Positions 37,903 to 47,280 are shown, numbered from the stretch's first letter. The stretch: 64,000 bases of DNA from Pelagomonas calceolata (GCA_918797485.1 CAKKNE010000004.1:3100001-3164000); one strand, 5' to 3'. Numbers and translations: made by a program. The notes: a model not told the origin generated them from the letters alone.

Positions 37903-38323
37903 TTAACAATTTGTAATTTTAGTCAGCAAAAATCTGCCGCGTATCGTTGTAGGTCGCGAGCTGCTCTGCGGGGGTGGGCTCGCCCGACAGGATGCGCATG
38001 AGTCGCGCGGAGAGGCGGCGCCGGCGTCGCGGGCGCAGCTCGCCACAGAAGTTGTCGCGGCTTGGGCGGATGGGGCGCGGCGCGCAAGGGGGCGACGAAG
38101 AACGATGGGCGGCGAGCGCGACATGGCGGGCACGATTTCGGAATATTTGCTCTCGCAGCAGCGCGCGCACGGCGGAATCGCCGACGACGCCGACGCGATG
38201 GACACGGTCGACCAGACCGCGGAGATCGCGTGCTGGCTCCGCATGCTGCCAGAGCTCGCCGCCGCGACGGAGCCCGCCTCGTGGACGGTCGCCGGATTCT
38301 AGAGTAACACAGGGATAACACAG
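37903..38323. other. Ambiguous interval between two convergent genes
   Basis: Forward 38105-38302 would encode MAGTISEYLLSQQRAHGGIA... (65 residues). Reverse 38170-37919 would encode a tail with RRRLSARLMRILSGEPTPAE and DTRQIFAD. Both look partly protein-like and they overlap, so at most one is real and I cannot choose. No repeat or CTAG palindrome. Confidence 0.3.
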
Positions 38324-39868
38324 TTAAACAAGCCGCGCCGCCGACAGGTGCTCGTAGCTCGCGCGCGACACGAGGCCGGGGGCCGCGCGCCGCCATCCAT
38401 TGGACGGGAACTCGAGGTGGCCGCCCGTCCGCGGCGACGCCTTCGCGATTTTCGAGGACCGCCGCTGTTCGTTGCCGCCGCGCGACACCAGAATCAACAG
38501 CAATGCAATCCCGCAAAAGCCGAGCAAGAAGAAGCGCCAGCCGCCGTGTTTTTTTGTCACGGGCACCGTACCATCGACGCCAGAAGCGTGCGGAATATGC
38601 CTAGGTCGTCGTAAGGCGTGCGCGTCCGCGTCTAGAACGGCGCCCAGCGTCCAGTCGAGCTCGACACCTCTCAGTTTAATCGCAACCAACAATGCCCGCC
38701 CGCTGGGGTCGACGCCGACGACGTCCCTTAATAACACATCGACGTAGGCCGCTTCAAAACATCTTCTAGGAAAATCGCGGTGCCTTCGCGCCGCATCCCC
38801 GTGAAACCCGTCCCAGGCGATTTCTTCCGAAGCGGCCTTGCTGAGTAAGGCGGGCGACGCCGAACAGTAGGCCTCGGCGGCCGCTTTGGCCTTGTCTACG
38901 GAAGGCGCCGGCCACATGCCATCTAAACCAGCATGTGCTTTTTTAGCATAGGCAGTATCGTACTCCTCGCCACCTAATTCGACCAACAACGGTAAAGCTT
39001 GATGTAAAGTTCGCCACGCGTAGAAATACAACGACGTGGCGACAAATCTAGCGTTCGGCGCCGGCTTGATTGGCTCCGGCGGCGCCTCGTCCTCGCCGCT
39101 GTCGAAAGGTAGAGCGCAGGGCTGCTTGTTCTGTGACCTACAATCCATGATACCTAGAGCGGACGCGATGGCGCTTCGGCAACCATCAAAGTCGGCCGGT
39201 TGGGCGCAGGGGTCCCTGTCCACAGTTTTGATGTAGCGCTCGTGGAAGCGCTCGACGCCGTACCCGAGATACGTCGCCACGGAGAAGTGCTTCTTGTTTA
39301 GTTGCGGGGGCACGCGCTGCCTTAAGGCTGTTGCTACTTGTGTGGAGGCTCCTCCTAAGTCGAGCGCTCCAACTAAGTCACCAGCACCGTCCGATGGCGT
39401 TTCGTCCGCATCAATCGCGTTGACGGCGTAGTTGGCGCCAACTGCCCCAAAAAAAGCTTCGTCCTCGCCCGTGATGGTCTTTATTGCTGATCTTCGGATG
39501 AGAAACGGCGTCTCGTTTAGTATGGTGTGGCAGGCATCGTAGAGTTTAGCTGCATTGTCGTCGCCGACCAACCGCATGCCCGCCGTCGCGTAGAGTCTGA
39601 GAGGCGTCGCGCCCCACTCCTCCTCCGGCACGCGATCTTTGGCCCAGTCGACGAGCGGTAGCAGGTAGTTTTTTAGAGCGCTATCGTTCCCGACGAACGC
39701 GTGGAGGCCCGGTGGCGTCTTCACGGGGCTCCGACTTCCAGCGATTTCTTTGGCTTTTACTCTTTCATATACATAAACACGAGTGCCCGTCGAGCCGGCT
39801 TCGAGGAGGACGGAGAAGCGGCTGGCGCTCGCGGTGGCGACCATCAGCAGCGCGGCGGCGGCGCGCAT
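38324..39868 (-). CDS. GDA1/CD39 family apyrase (nucleoside di/triphosphatase)
   Basis: 514 residues from the ATG at 39866-39868, with signal peptide MRAAAALLMVATASASR. Apyrase conserved regions are present in order: ACR1 EAGSTGTRVYVY, ACR2 LYATAGMRLV, ACR3 TGEDEAFFGAVGANY, ACR4 GALDLGGASTQVA. The C-terminus has a membrane anchor, GWRFFLLGFCGIALLLILVS, and a short basic tail, so this is a type I lumenal or cell-surface enzyme. Such enzymes hydrolyse UDP/GDP for Golgi glycosylation or extracellular ATP/ADP. ACR1 has Glu-Ala where many members have Asp-Ala, a mild oddity. Single exon. The in-frame upstream extension is the promoter, including the CTAG palindrome. Confidence 0.9.
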   Translation of the reverse strand: MRAAAALLMVATASASRFSVLLEAGSTGTRVYVYERVKAKEIAGSRSPVKTPPGLHAFVGNDSALKNYLLPLVDWAKDRVPEEEWGATPLRLYATAGMRLVGDDNAAKLYDACHTILNETPFLIRRSAIKTITGEDEAFFGAVGANYAVNAIDADETPSDGAGDLVGALDLGGASTQVATALRQRVPPQLNKKHFSVATYLGYGVERFHERYIKTVDRDPCAQPADFDGCRSAIASALGIMDCRSQNKQPCALPFDSGEDEAPPEPIKPAPNARFVATSLYFYAWRTLHQALPLLVELGGEEYDTAYAKKAHAGLDGMWPAPSVDKAKAAAEAYCSASPALLSKAASEEIAWDGFHGDAARRHRDFPRRCFEAAYVDVLLRDVVGVDPSGRALLVAIKLRGVELDWTLGAVLDADAHALRRPRHIPHASGVDGTVPVTKKHGGWRFFLLGFCGIALLLILVSRGGNEQRRSSKIAKASPRTGGHLEFPSNGWRRAAPGLVSRASYEHLSAARLV

Positions 39869-39995
39869 CGTGGCTGTTGCAGCGCTATGCGTGCGCAGCG
39901 CTAGTCGCCGATGCCTTTTGTGTTTTTTTGTGCTGTTGCAGCGATGCGCGTGCGCAGCTGTGCTCGCCGATGCGTTTTTTTGGCATTTTTGCGAT

Positions 39996-40019
39996 GCTAG
40001 CGTCTTGTAAGACACTAGC
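39996..40019 (-). promoter_or_regulatory. CTAG palindrome element 9 (near-perfect hairpin)
   Basis: GCTAGC-GTCTTGTAAGAC-ACTAGC, with outer ATGCTAG/CTAGCAT arms. The centre GTCTTGTAAGAC is itself nearly self-complementary, so the whole can fold as one stem. 128 bases from the apyrase ATG and 202 from the carboxypeptidase ATG. Confidence 0.8.
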
Positions 40020-40221
40020 ATTTAGTCCAGGGGGCGGTTTTGCCCTGTGTGCGGTTGTTGCCTGCCCTTAGAACTGTATACGGACATAAATATTACCTTC
40101 CTGCGATCGCGGATTGAGCAGTAGCGAGCGCTGTGCACTAGACGCACTGCCAAGCCACTCAAAGGCCTGCAGCGTGCAATTTGCGCGAGTCGAGCAACGC
40201 GTCGAGCAACGCGTGCCATCG

Positions 40222-41553
40222 ATGCTACTGCTAGGAGGCCGGTCCTTGTTGAGGTCACCCACGCTGCGGGTGGCGAGAGCACCGACGCTCCTGATGGCCG
40301 TCGCGGCGCGCGCGCTGTCGGCGCCGGCGCTGCCGCGGCCGCCGAGCATCAGCGCCGCCTTCGACAGCGGCAACATAGAAGTAAAAGACGTCGCCTGCGG
40401 CTCTGACGACGCCCACACGTTCACGCTGAAGATCCGCCCCGACGCGTACACGCACGGTACCGATAAAACGGCGCATTTCCAGTGGTTCCACTTCCGGGCC
40501 TCGGGCGTGCGAGGCAAGAAATGCACCTTCGTCCTGGAAAACGCCGGCGACGCATCTTACCCCGAGGGCTGGGAGGACTACAAGACCGTGGCGTCCTACG
40601 ACCGCTTGGACTGGTTTCGGATCGCCTCGACGGAGTACAAGGACGGGAAGCTGTCCTGGACGCTCGAGCCGGAGCGCGACTCCGTTTGGTTCTCGTATTT
40701 CGCTCCGTACTCGTGGGAGCGGCACGAGCGACTCGTGGCGGAGCTGAGCGGGCCGGGCCAGCTTGGTACACACACATCTATTGGCGAGACGCTGGAAGGC
40801 CGGCCGCTCGACTTGTTGACTTTTGGGGATGGACCTTTGACAATATGGGCGACGGCGCGCCAGCACCCCGGCGAGTCCATGGCCGAGTGGTGCGCCGAGG
40901 GTCTAGGTCGGTTCTTAAACAGCGTCGACGACCCGCTGGCGCGCGAGCTGCGGCGCGTCGCGACGGTGCGGCTCGTGCCAAACATGAACCCGGACGGGGC
41001 CGTCGCCGGCTATTTGAGGGTTAACGCGGCCGGCGCCAACCTAAACCGGGAGTGGGCGTCCGGCGTCTACGAGGGCTACGACGCGCCTTCATTGGAACGG
41101 TCGCCCGAGGTATTCTACACGCTCGCGGCGATGGACCAGTTGGGCATGGACGCACATGTGGATATTCACGGCGACGAGGCCATCGCCGCAAACTTCTTCG
41201 CGGGGACGGAAGGCATCCCCTCCTGGGACGAATCCTTGGCGGCGCAGCTGAAGGCTCTTTCCGACGCGTTCTTACGGCGCTCGCCAGATTTCCAGGTCGG
41301 TCTGGGCTACGACGTCGAGCCGCCGGGCGAGGGCAACATGGCGGTCGGGTCGAACGCGGTCGCCGAGCGCTACAACGCGTTGAGCGTCACGCTCGAGATG
41401 CCCTTCAAGGACACGTTGACGCCCGCCGAGGCGGCCGATCCCGTGCGCGGCTGGTCGCCGGGCCGCGCGAAGGCGTTCGGCGCGGCGCTCGGGGCCGCTT
41501 TACTCGATGCGGCGCCCACCGTTGCTGCTGCGCGCGGCAAGGAGCTGCACTAA
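40222..41553 (+). CDS. M14 zinc carboxypeptidase, CCP/AGBL-like
   Basis: 443 residues. An N-terminal beta-domain (DDAHTFTLKIRPDAYTHGTD, HFQWFHFRASG) typical of cytosolic carboxypeptidases leads into the catalytic domain. Zinc ligands are H215 and E218 in RQHPGESMAEW and H316 in DIHGDE; Arg/Asn substrate residues sit in NMNPDGAVAGYLR and GANLNREWAS; the catalytic Glu392 is in VTLEMPFKD. All are intact. Close relatives remove C-terminal or side-chain glutamates, for example from tubulin, or act on peptidoglycan fragments. The first 30-50 residues are hydrophobic/basic (LLLGGRSLLRSPTLRVARAP) and may be a targeting peptide, which would argue for an organelle. Single exon. Confidence 0.88.
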   Translation: MLLLGGRSLLRSPTLRVARAPTLLMAVAARALSAPALPRPPSISAAFDSGNIEVKDVACGSDDAHTFTLKIRPDAYTHGTDKTAHFQWFHFRASGVRGKKCTFVLENAGDASYPEGWEDYKTVASYDRLDWFRIASTEYKDGKLSWTLEPERDSVWFSYFAPYSWERHERLVAELSGPGQLGTHTSIGETLEGRPLDLLTFGDGPLTIWATARQHPGESMAEWCAEGLGRFLNSVDDPLARELRRVATVRLVPNMNPDGAVAGYLRVNAAGANLNREWASGVYEGYDAPSLERSPEVFYTLAAMDQLGMDAHVDIHGDEAIAANFFAGTEGIPSWDESLAAQLKALSDAFLRRSPDFQVGLGYDVEPPGEGNMAVGSNAVAERYNALSVTLEMPFKDTLTPAEAADPVRGWSPGRAKAFGAALGAALLDAAPTVAAARGKELH

Positions 41554-41693
41554 CTTTATTTAACTGTGAAGTGTTTAAGGGTAGTGGACGAAATGTTCAC
41601 GGGCAGCGGCGCCCAGAGCGGGAATTAAGCTCTGAACTTCACTATTCGGGGGTCAGTCGGAGAGGTCTGTTTTCAAAAGCCATCCGCCTAGGC

Positions 41694-41750
41694 CTGTATA
41701 CATGTATACTATGTGTATGTATATATACACACACATATATATATATATAC
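41694..41750. repeat. TA/CA-rich simple repeat
   Basis: GTATACATGTATAC leads into ATATATACACACACATATAT and further TA units. Self-complementary over much of its length. Confidence 0.85.
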
Positions 41751-42107
41751 GGATTCCTAGTATGTCGATACGCTAGATTGCTAAGTCTAAAATACACCAG
41801 CGCTTGACGCCGCCATCTACCATCCGAATAGTACATCATATCAACTCCAGCCCGGTTTTCATTCATAATCGACGGAACCGGAGCCGACGGCCCGCGCTCG
41901 GAGGGCGGGAAAAGAATTCTACTAGACAACTCTCGCGTTTATGTTCGTTTCCTTCCGTTTGTTAGTGGTAGAGTCCATTTAGGCCGGATAGACCCAGACC
42001 GAGGTATGTTAGATGACCCGTTAGAGCCGCGCGAAACGACGAATCCGCGCCCCCAATTTTTATTAAAGACGAGCCTAGATCCCAAACCTGCGAGTATCAG
42101 CGACGCC

Positions 42108-42450
42108 ACCATCCAGATGGAACATAACGCCGTTGTTCTATTCACGATCGACCGACTTGCCCGTTCTCCGCGGGCGACGGTGCGTACGCGGGGCACCAGA
42201 AAGGTCCCAGACCCGTGAGTTGTGAAATAAATTTGCGTTTCAGGCGCTTCGGGTGTGGGACGGGCCAGATAACCGGCCTGAACACCTACTACATTGGATG
42301 AAAGGTCCCGTTTACAACTCGCGCCTCGTCGGTCTCCCGACCCCACCATCGGTCGAATTTGGGTGAATTACTTGAACCTGGCACCATCAGCCCGTGTACC
42401 ATCACCATGGATCATGACGCGATCATTTGTTTCATGATCGACCGACTTGC
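42108..42450 (+). repeat. Imperfect direct repeat with conserved coding sense
   Basis: Copies at 42108-42160 and 42398-42450 (offset 290) are about three-quarters identical. In the same frame they read TIQMEHNAVVLFTIDRLARSP and TITMDHDAIICFMIDRLARGP: most differences are conservative (E/D, N/D, V/I). The two look like pieces of duplicated coding sequence, now isolated. Family unknown. Confidence 0.6.
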
Positions 42451-43082
42451 GCGCGGTCCAGATCAAGATGTTCACGTCCCGAGCGTGGGCAGCCCAAAGT
42501 ACCCTTCTCGCGGTGTAGATGCCATATACTTGTAATTGACTATCGATGGGGTAGTATGGGGTCCAACGAGATCGCTATTACGATTCCTGGGGCCCTAGAT
42601 AAATTAACGTTTTTTACGGGGACGGGGCGCCATCGGGCCCAAATTGCACACTTTTTTCGGGGGCAGATCGGCTCCTGGTGGCCTCTCGGGGTAGGTCTGG
42701 TAGTGGGTAGTCGCCTGCACCGCAAACGCCATCGATGCGGCGGCCTAGTGCTCTCGGAGAGCCCTGGAAGCAAACCATGGCCAAAAGATGGCTAAACCGA
42801 GTGGTCTGCTGAGAGAAATCGACCAAAAATGATTGAAGCGGCGGCGTATGCGGTGTAGGCGCGTGCACGTGTATAGTATCGACCCTAGGCGACCCCAGGG
42901 AGACCTCTTTGGCAGGGATTGACAGGATTCAGCCGGCGCGGCCGCCATACCCATGGTGAGGCCGTCGGCCGCGGATTAAAAAATAAATTTTTTCGGCCCC
43001 CAGTAAGTGTCCCATTGATCTCTTTGGACCAGTAGCGAACCGAACGGTACTCGAACGGCTGCATGTCGTTTCAAGTCCGCTT

Positions 43083-43108
43083 GCTAGTGTCTTTACAATA
43101 CCGCTAGC
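43083..43108 (+). promoter_or_regulatory. CTAG palindrome element 10
   Basis: GCTAGTGTCTTTAC-AATAC-CGCTAGC, the longest spacer seen. 177 bases before the helicase ATG. Confidence 0.7.
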
Positions 43109-43285
43109 TAACAAGCGCTGTCAAATTGAGAGCGATAAATCGGCTGCAGGCGCCGCAGCGGTTGCATGCTTGGTCAGAGACGGTCTTGAACCACTGCTGC
43201 TCATCTATCCGTCGCAGCTCTTGCTCAACTAGACACCTTTGCTCAACTGGGGCTGCAGTGCAGCAGCACCACAACAACAAGAACC

Positions 43286-44995
43286 ATGGGCAAAAAAAAG
43301 CGCGTCCACCGCTTGATCGCGCCGGAAACGCGGCCCATCCCCGCCGAGGACCTCATGGGCCCGCCGAATAAAAAAAAGAAGATCCGTAAACAAATAGAGA
43401 AGCGCGCGAAGCGCGCCGCGAAGGAGGAGGCCAAGGCCCTCGCGCGGGCGCCGCGCATCCAGCGCTCGGCGCAGCCGCTCAACGCGCCGGACCACGTCGT
43501 CTCCAGTTTATGGAGCGGCCCGGGCAGTGTTGATGAAGCGACGAAGCTAAGAAGGAAGGCCCTCGGCGTCGTAGTAAGAGGGGCGGCCGCGCAGTGCCCG
43601 GCGCCTCTAGAAGATGACGTAAAGTGGGGCGATGCAAGACTGCCGCAGCCGCTCTGGCGGCGGGCCGGCGCGAAGCTGAACGACGCGACGTTCACGGCCG
43701 TGCAGCGCCAGGCCTGGCCCGCCGCGTTAGCCGGCTTGGACGTCCTGGCCGTGGCGCCGACGGGGTCCGGGAAGACGTTGGCGTACGTGCTGCCGGCGGT
43801 GGCCCGCTTAAGGAGGGAATCTTCCGTGGCCGTGGCGTTAGCTCCAACGCGCGAGCTCGCGAAGCAGGTGCTCGCGGCCGTGAAGCGAGCGTTACGGGGC
43901 GGCACCGAGACCGCTATTCTAGTCGCGGGCGGCGCCGGCGCGTCGTCGCGACCGGAGCAGGCCGATGCATTGCGGAGCGCGCATTTTGTGGTTGCGACGC
44001 CCGGCCGCCTCGCTGATTTAGCGTCCTCGAACCTGGCGCCGCGCTTGAACGACGCCTCAATACTAATCCTGGACGAGGCCGACCGCATGCTCCAGCTCGG
44101 CTTCGAGGAGCAATTGGACGCCGTCGCGGCGAGCGTGCCCGGGAAAAGGCAGACGTTGCTGTTCACGGCGACGTTCCCGGGCAAGCTGCGGGACGCGGCG
44201 GCGCGCTGGGTGCGATCGTTAACCGTGACGGTGCGCGTCAACGCGTCGAAGGGCGCCGCGGAGCTCGAGGCTTCTTCTAGCGTGCCCGCGCCGCCGCCCG
44301 TCGCCGCCGCTGACGCGGATGACGCCGCCGCGGCGGCGCCGCCGCCGCCGACGACGACGCTCGCCCGCGTCCCGCCGAACGTAGTACAAAGAGTCCACGT
44401 CTGCGCGCCGCACAAGCGGCCGCGGTTGTTGCTGCGGTTTTTGGAGAGAGTCAAGGCGAACGCGACGGGCCGGCAGCAAAAGCGCGTGCTGATCTTCGCG
44501 AACACGGCCCAGGCCTGCGGCGAGGTCGCCGAGTTAATACGGCGCCACGACGGCAAGGCCGTCGAGCTGCACGGCAAGCTGCGCCAGTCCGACCGCGACA
44601 AACATTTATTAGCGTTCAAGGCGGGCAAGACGCCCGTCCTCTGCGCGACGGACGTGGCGGGCCGCGGCCTGCACGTTCCGGGCCTCAAGGTCGTCGTCAA
44701 TTGGGACTTCCCGCCGTCGCTCGAGACGTACACGCACCGCGTGGGCCGCGCGGGCCGCGGCGGCGAGGCCGCCGAGGCCCTGTCGCTGTTCACGCGGAAC
44801 TTCGCGCCGCTGGCGCCCGCGCTCGTGGCACTGCTCGAGGGCTCGTCCCAGGCCGTCGACCCGCAGCTGCGCGAGTGCGCGACCAAGCGTGAGGCGCGGG
44901 TCGCGGCGCGCGCCGCCAACGACGATGCTGAGGAAGAGGAGGAAGGCGAGGACCTGTTCCTCGCGGCGATGAGGGCTGCGGGGGTTGTGGAGTAA
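43286..44995 (+). CDS. DEAD-box RNA helicase
   Basis: 569 residues. The basic head (MGKKKRVHRLIA, KKKKIRKQIEKRAKRAAKEE) suggests the nucleolus. Core motifs: Q-motif-like FTAVQRQAWPAALAG, I APTGSGKT, Ia APTRELAKQ, Ib ATPGRLADL, II LDEADRML, III FTATFP (SAT is TAT here), then in domain 2 VLIFANTAQACGEVAELIRR, IVa VELHGKLRQSDRDKHL, V LCATDVAGRGLHV, VI HRVGRAGRGGE. All catalytic residues are present. An Ala/Pro-rich insert lies between the domains at about residues 330-365. The acidic tail ends EEEEEGEDLFLAAM. Ribosome biogenesis is the likeliest role but the orthologue is not resolved. Confidence 0.9.
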   Translation: MGKKKRVHRLIAPETRPIPAEDLMGPPNKKKKIRKQIEKRAKRAAKEEAKALARAPRIQRSAQPLNAPDHVVSSLWSGPGSVDEATKLRRKALGVVVRGAAAQCPAPLEDDVKWGDARLPQPLWRRAGAKLNDATFTAVQRQAWPAALAGLDVLAVAPTGSGKTLAYVLPAVARLRRESSVAVALAPTRELAKQVLAAVKRALRGGTETAILVAGGAGASSRPEQADALRSAHFVVATPGRLADLASSNLAPRLNDASILILDEADRMLQLGFEEQLDAVAASVPGKRQTLLFTATFPGKLRDAAARWVRSLTVTVRVNASKGAAELEASSSVPAPPPVAAADADDAAAAAPPPPTTTLARVPPNVVQRVHVCAPHKRPRLLLRFLERVKANATGRQQKRVLIFANTAQACGEVAELIRRHDGKAVELHGKLRQSDRDKHLLAFKAGKTPVLCATDVAGRGLHVPGLKVVVNWDFPPSLETYTHRVGRAGRGGEAAEALSLFTRNFAPLAPALVALLEGSSQAVDPQLRECATKREARVAARAANDDAEEEEEGEDLFLAAMRAAGVVE

Positions 44996-45022
44996 GTGTA
45001 ATGTTAGCTCTAGAGTACACTA

Positions 45023-45184
45023 CTAAAGCTCGGCGCGGGATTCCGGCGCGCGGTGCAGACGGACGCCGTGTGCGCGCGGCGAGAAGGACTTCGCCGGTCG
45101 AGGCACCTTGAACATGTCGCGTCGCCGGGCCTCGAGTAGCAGCCCGACCGTCGTCCCGACCATCAGAGCGATCAGCACGGCCAT
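45023..45184 (-). CDS. Possible small single-span membrane protein or last exon
   Basis: 53 residues from an ATG at 45182-45184: MAVLIALMVGTTVGLLLEAR followed by a basic tail. A clear membrane span, but short. The frame stays open upstream (CRSNRTYVVDRSKEGWG) through sequence that overlaps the sulfotransferase fragment on the other strand. The stop is 27 bases from the helicase stop. Confidence 0.3.
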   Translation of the reverse strand: MAVLIALMVGTTVGLLLEARRRDMFKVPRPAKSFSPRAHGVRLHRAPESRAEL

Positions 45185-45221
45185 CAAACCCCAGCCCTCC
45201 TTCGAACGATCGACGACGTAG

Positions 45222-45608
45222 GTACGGTTACTGCGGCAGAGTTTTGTGGGTGTCGTGGAGTTGTACGACGAGTCGCTTTGTTTACTCAAATACAAGGAGA
45301 CTGGTAGATTACCGCGGAATTGCAGGTGCGAGCATTTTGAAAAACGAACAAACTCGCATTTAACGAAGCGCACCGCGCCCCACGCTCTGACGGATATCGC
45401 GCCGGCGACGCTCTCCCTTATAAGGAAGTACCTCGTGGCGCACGACACGCCCCTGTACAACCTCGCGCGGGAACGGTTACTGAAGGAGATCAAAGCGGTC
45501 GAGCGGGCCACGGGCGCGCGCCTGGGCAAGACGTGCGGCACTAATGGCGACGATGATGATGGAGATGATGACGCGACGCTCGTCCGGGCGCGGCCCGGTG
45601 GGAAGTAG
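45222..45608 (+). pseudogene. Sulfotransferase C-terminal fragment
   Basis: From an acceptor-like GACGTAG at 45215-45221 the frame reads VRLLRQSFVGVVELYDESLC with LLKY, then CRCEHFEKRTNSHLTK and LVAHDTPLYNLARERLLKEI, ending in an acidic tail. The ExYDxSLxLL and DxxLYxxAxxRL segments are the C-terminal end of Golgi-type sulfotransferases. The 5' PAPS-binding part should be upstream, but only about 220 bases separate this exon from the helicase stop and they hold no such sequence. So this is either a truncated copy or an orphan exon. No start codon fits. Confidence 0.45.
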
Positions 45609-45999
45609 ACGGGCGTAATGATTCCTACATTATACATCCTTCCGCGGGAGGCGGCAGGCACTCCAGGACCGCCGACCAGTCCCGCAACTTTCTTTAGGCG
45701 GAAGATTCGTGCGCGAGGAGTCGGAGAGCGCGTATATCGCGTCGGCCGTCCCCACGGCGTCTATCACGATCCCCCAACCCGCACGCAGTGGCTCCATGTA
45801 TTTTTTGTATGCGGCCTAGCCTGTAAAGAGCGAAAGGAAGCAAGAACAGGTGTTTAGTAACCGCATTGATCGTCATAGATCACCGCGCGAACGTCTGCAA
45901 GAAATGGGCTGGCGACAAGGCCGACAAGGCTGCCAGCAAATAATGGGCAGCCTGAAGCCATAATTTGCAGATTTTGATCAACTGTCTTGTCGGGACTAG
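45609..45999. other. Upstream region of the GT61 gene
   Basis: No gene seen. TGGGCAGCC at 45944-45952 lies about 48 bases before the ATG. No CTAG palindrome. Confidence 0.4.
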
Positions 46000-47088
46000 A
46001 TGATGATGCGAATCGCAGCCGCCCTGTTGCTCCTCGCCGCCGGCCGCAGCGATGCGGCAAACGGCACCACGCGCGTCCGCGGCCACGGCTTCTCCTTCGA
46101 CGCGACCGCAGTGCTCGAGCGGCGCGCGCTGCCGGTCAACGGCTCGTGGCGCGTCCGCCTCCACGCGCGCACGCGGCTCAAGAAGCCCACGCAGCTTACG
46201 GTGGTGGAATGCCGGAACGCGTCCGTGCCGCTCTACGCGGACAACATCTGGGGCTGCGGCCGGCGGTCGCCGGCGGCGCGGCAGTGGCAGCGCCGCGAGT
46301 GGATCCTGTGCGGCGCGAAGCCGCTGCCAAACGCCGTGGTCGTGCCGGGGCGCACGCACCTCGGCGTCGACTTGTTTTCGCCGACGTTCCAGCACGAGAT
46401 GATCAACGGCGTGCAGCAGCTCGCGGGCGTCTGGCCGCGCTTTGTGAATGATACGAAATCCCAGCTCCTTTGTCATGGCTTCACGTGCGCCCTGGCGAGA
46501 GCGGCGCTGAACTCGTCGCGGTTCATCGAGGGAAAAAAGTGCCGGCCCTACTTCTTTCCCGTGCTGGAGGTCGCGCTCGTGAGGGGAGATTTGTTGTGGC
46601 CCGGGGCCTACGACCCGTTCGCGGGCCCCTACACCGCGACACTCCTCGGGGGCGCACCGCCGGCACGGCAGCGCCGCACCGTCCTTTACGCTACGCGCAA
46701 CCACGACGCCTACCACGGCAAGCGCCTCGTCGTGAACGAGAGCGCGGTCGTCGCCGCGGTCTCGGCCGCTGCGGCGGCGGCGGACCTTGAATTCGTGCTG
46801 TTTCGGTTCGAGAACACGGAGGCGAGCGCGCGGGCATTTTCCGCCGCGGCCGTCGTCGTCGCGCCCCACGGCGGCGCATTGGCCAACCTCGTGCATTGCG
46901 CGCCCGGCACGGCCGTCGTGGAGATCGTGCCGGCACAGACCGTGCGGCTCTTCTACGCCGGGCTCTCGTACGCCCGGGGCCTCCGCTACTACGCGTTCGC
47001 GGCGCGCGAGTTCAGTTACAACGGCAACGTCGTCGTCGACGCCGAGGCGCTCGCTGACGTCGTGCGCGCGGCGGCGCGCGGGGATTAG
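46000..47088 (+). CDS. GT61 family glycosyltransferase
   Basis: 362 residues with signal peptide MMMRIAAALLLLAAGRSDA. The catalytic half has VLYATRNHDAYHGKRLVVNE, then AVVVAPHGGALANLVHCAPG with VVEIVP, the hallmark block of GT61/DUF563 enzymes (plant xylosyl- and arabinosyltransferases, animal EOGT). GLSYARGLRYYAF follows as in the family C-terminus. Lumenal N-glycosylation sites (NGT, NGS, NAS, NDT, NSS, NES) fit a secretory enzyme. No stop-transfer segment is seen, so it may be a soluble lumenal protein like EOGT or use the N-terminus as an anchor. The three ATGs in a row leave the exact start open by two residues. Confidence 0.85.
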   Translation: MMMRIAAALLLLAAGRSDAANGTTRVRGHGFSFDATAVLERRALPVNGSWRVRLHARTRLKKPTQLTVVECRNASVPLYADNIWGCGRRSPAARQWQRREWILCGAKPLPNAVVVPGRTHLGVDLFSPTFQHEMINGVQQLAGVWPRFVNDTKSQLLCHGFTCALARAALNSSRFIEGKKCRPYFFPVLEVALVRGDLLWPGAYDPFAGPYTATLLGGAPPARQRRTVLYATRNHDAYHGKRLVVNESAVVAAVSAAAAAADLEFVLFRFENTEASARAFSAAAVVVAPHGGALANLVHCAPGTAVVEIVPAQTVRLFYAGLSYARGLRYYAFAAREFSYNGNVVVDAEALADVVRAAARGD

Positions 47089-47280
47089 GGGTAATTTGTG
47101 GTTGTTGTTACGCACGTGATAGCTCGGCCGCCCGGGCCCGGACGGCCCGGGCGACGCACGCGTCCATGACCGCTTAAGTACTCTGTCTCGCCCGTAGATC
47201 ATTTGACGCCCCGATCACGGCCCGAGCAATGAGACCAGTCGATGTTACGGTGCTAGGACTAGCAATGAGACATACGAGTT

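Larger units (their letters stand above)
41554..43285. other. Gene-poor, AT-richer interval
   Basis: About 1.7 kb without a convincing host gene, visibly less GC-rich than its surroundings. It contains a TA/CA microsatellite, a two-copy relic reading frame, a GGGCAGCCC copy at 42486-42495 and, at the right end, the helicase promoter with CTAG palindrome 10. I found no clear terminal repeats marking a mobile element. Confidence 0.5.

Noticed and set aside
41554-43285. Possible transposon
   Set aside because: No terminal repeats, target duplication or transposase motifs could be seen, so I left it as a gene-poor interval.
45880-47202. 440-codon reverse open frame
   Set aside because: It lies opposite GT61, which has a signal peptide and catalytic motifs. 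The reverse frame is Arg/His-rich noise.
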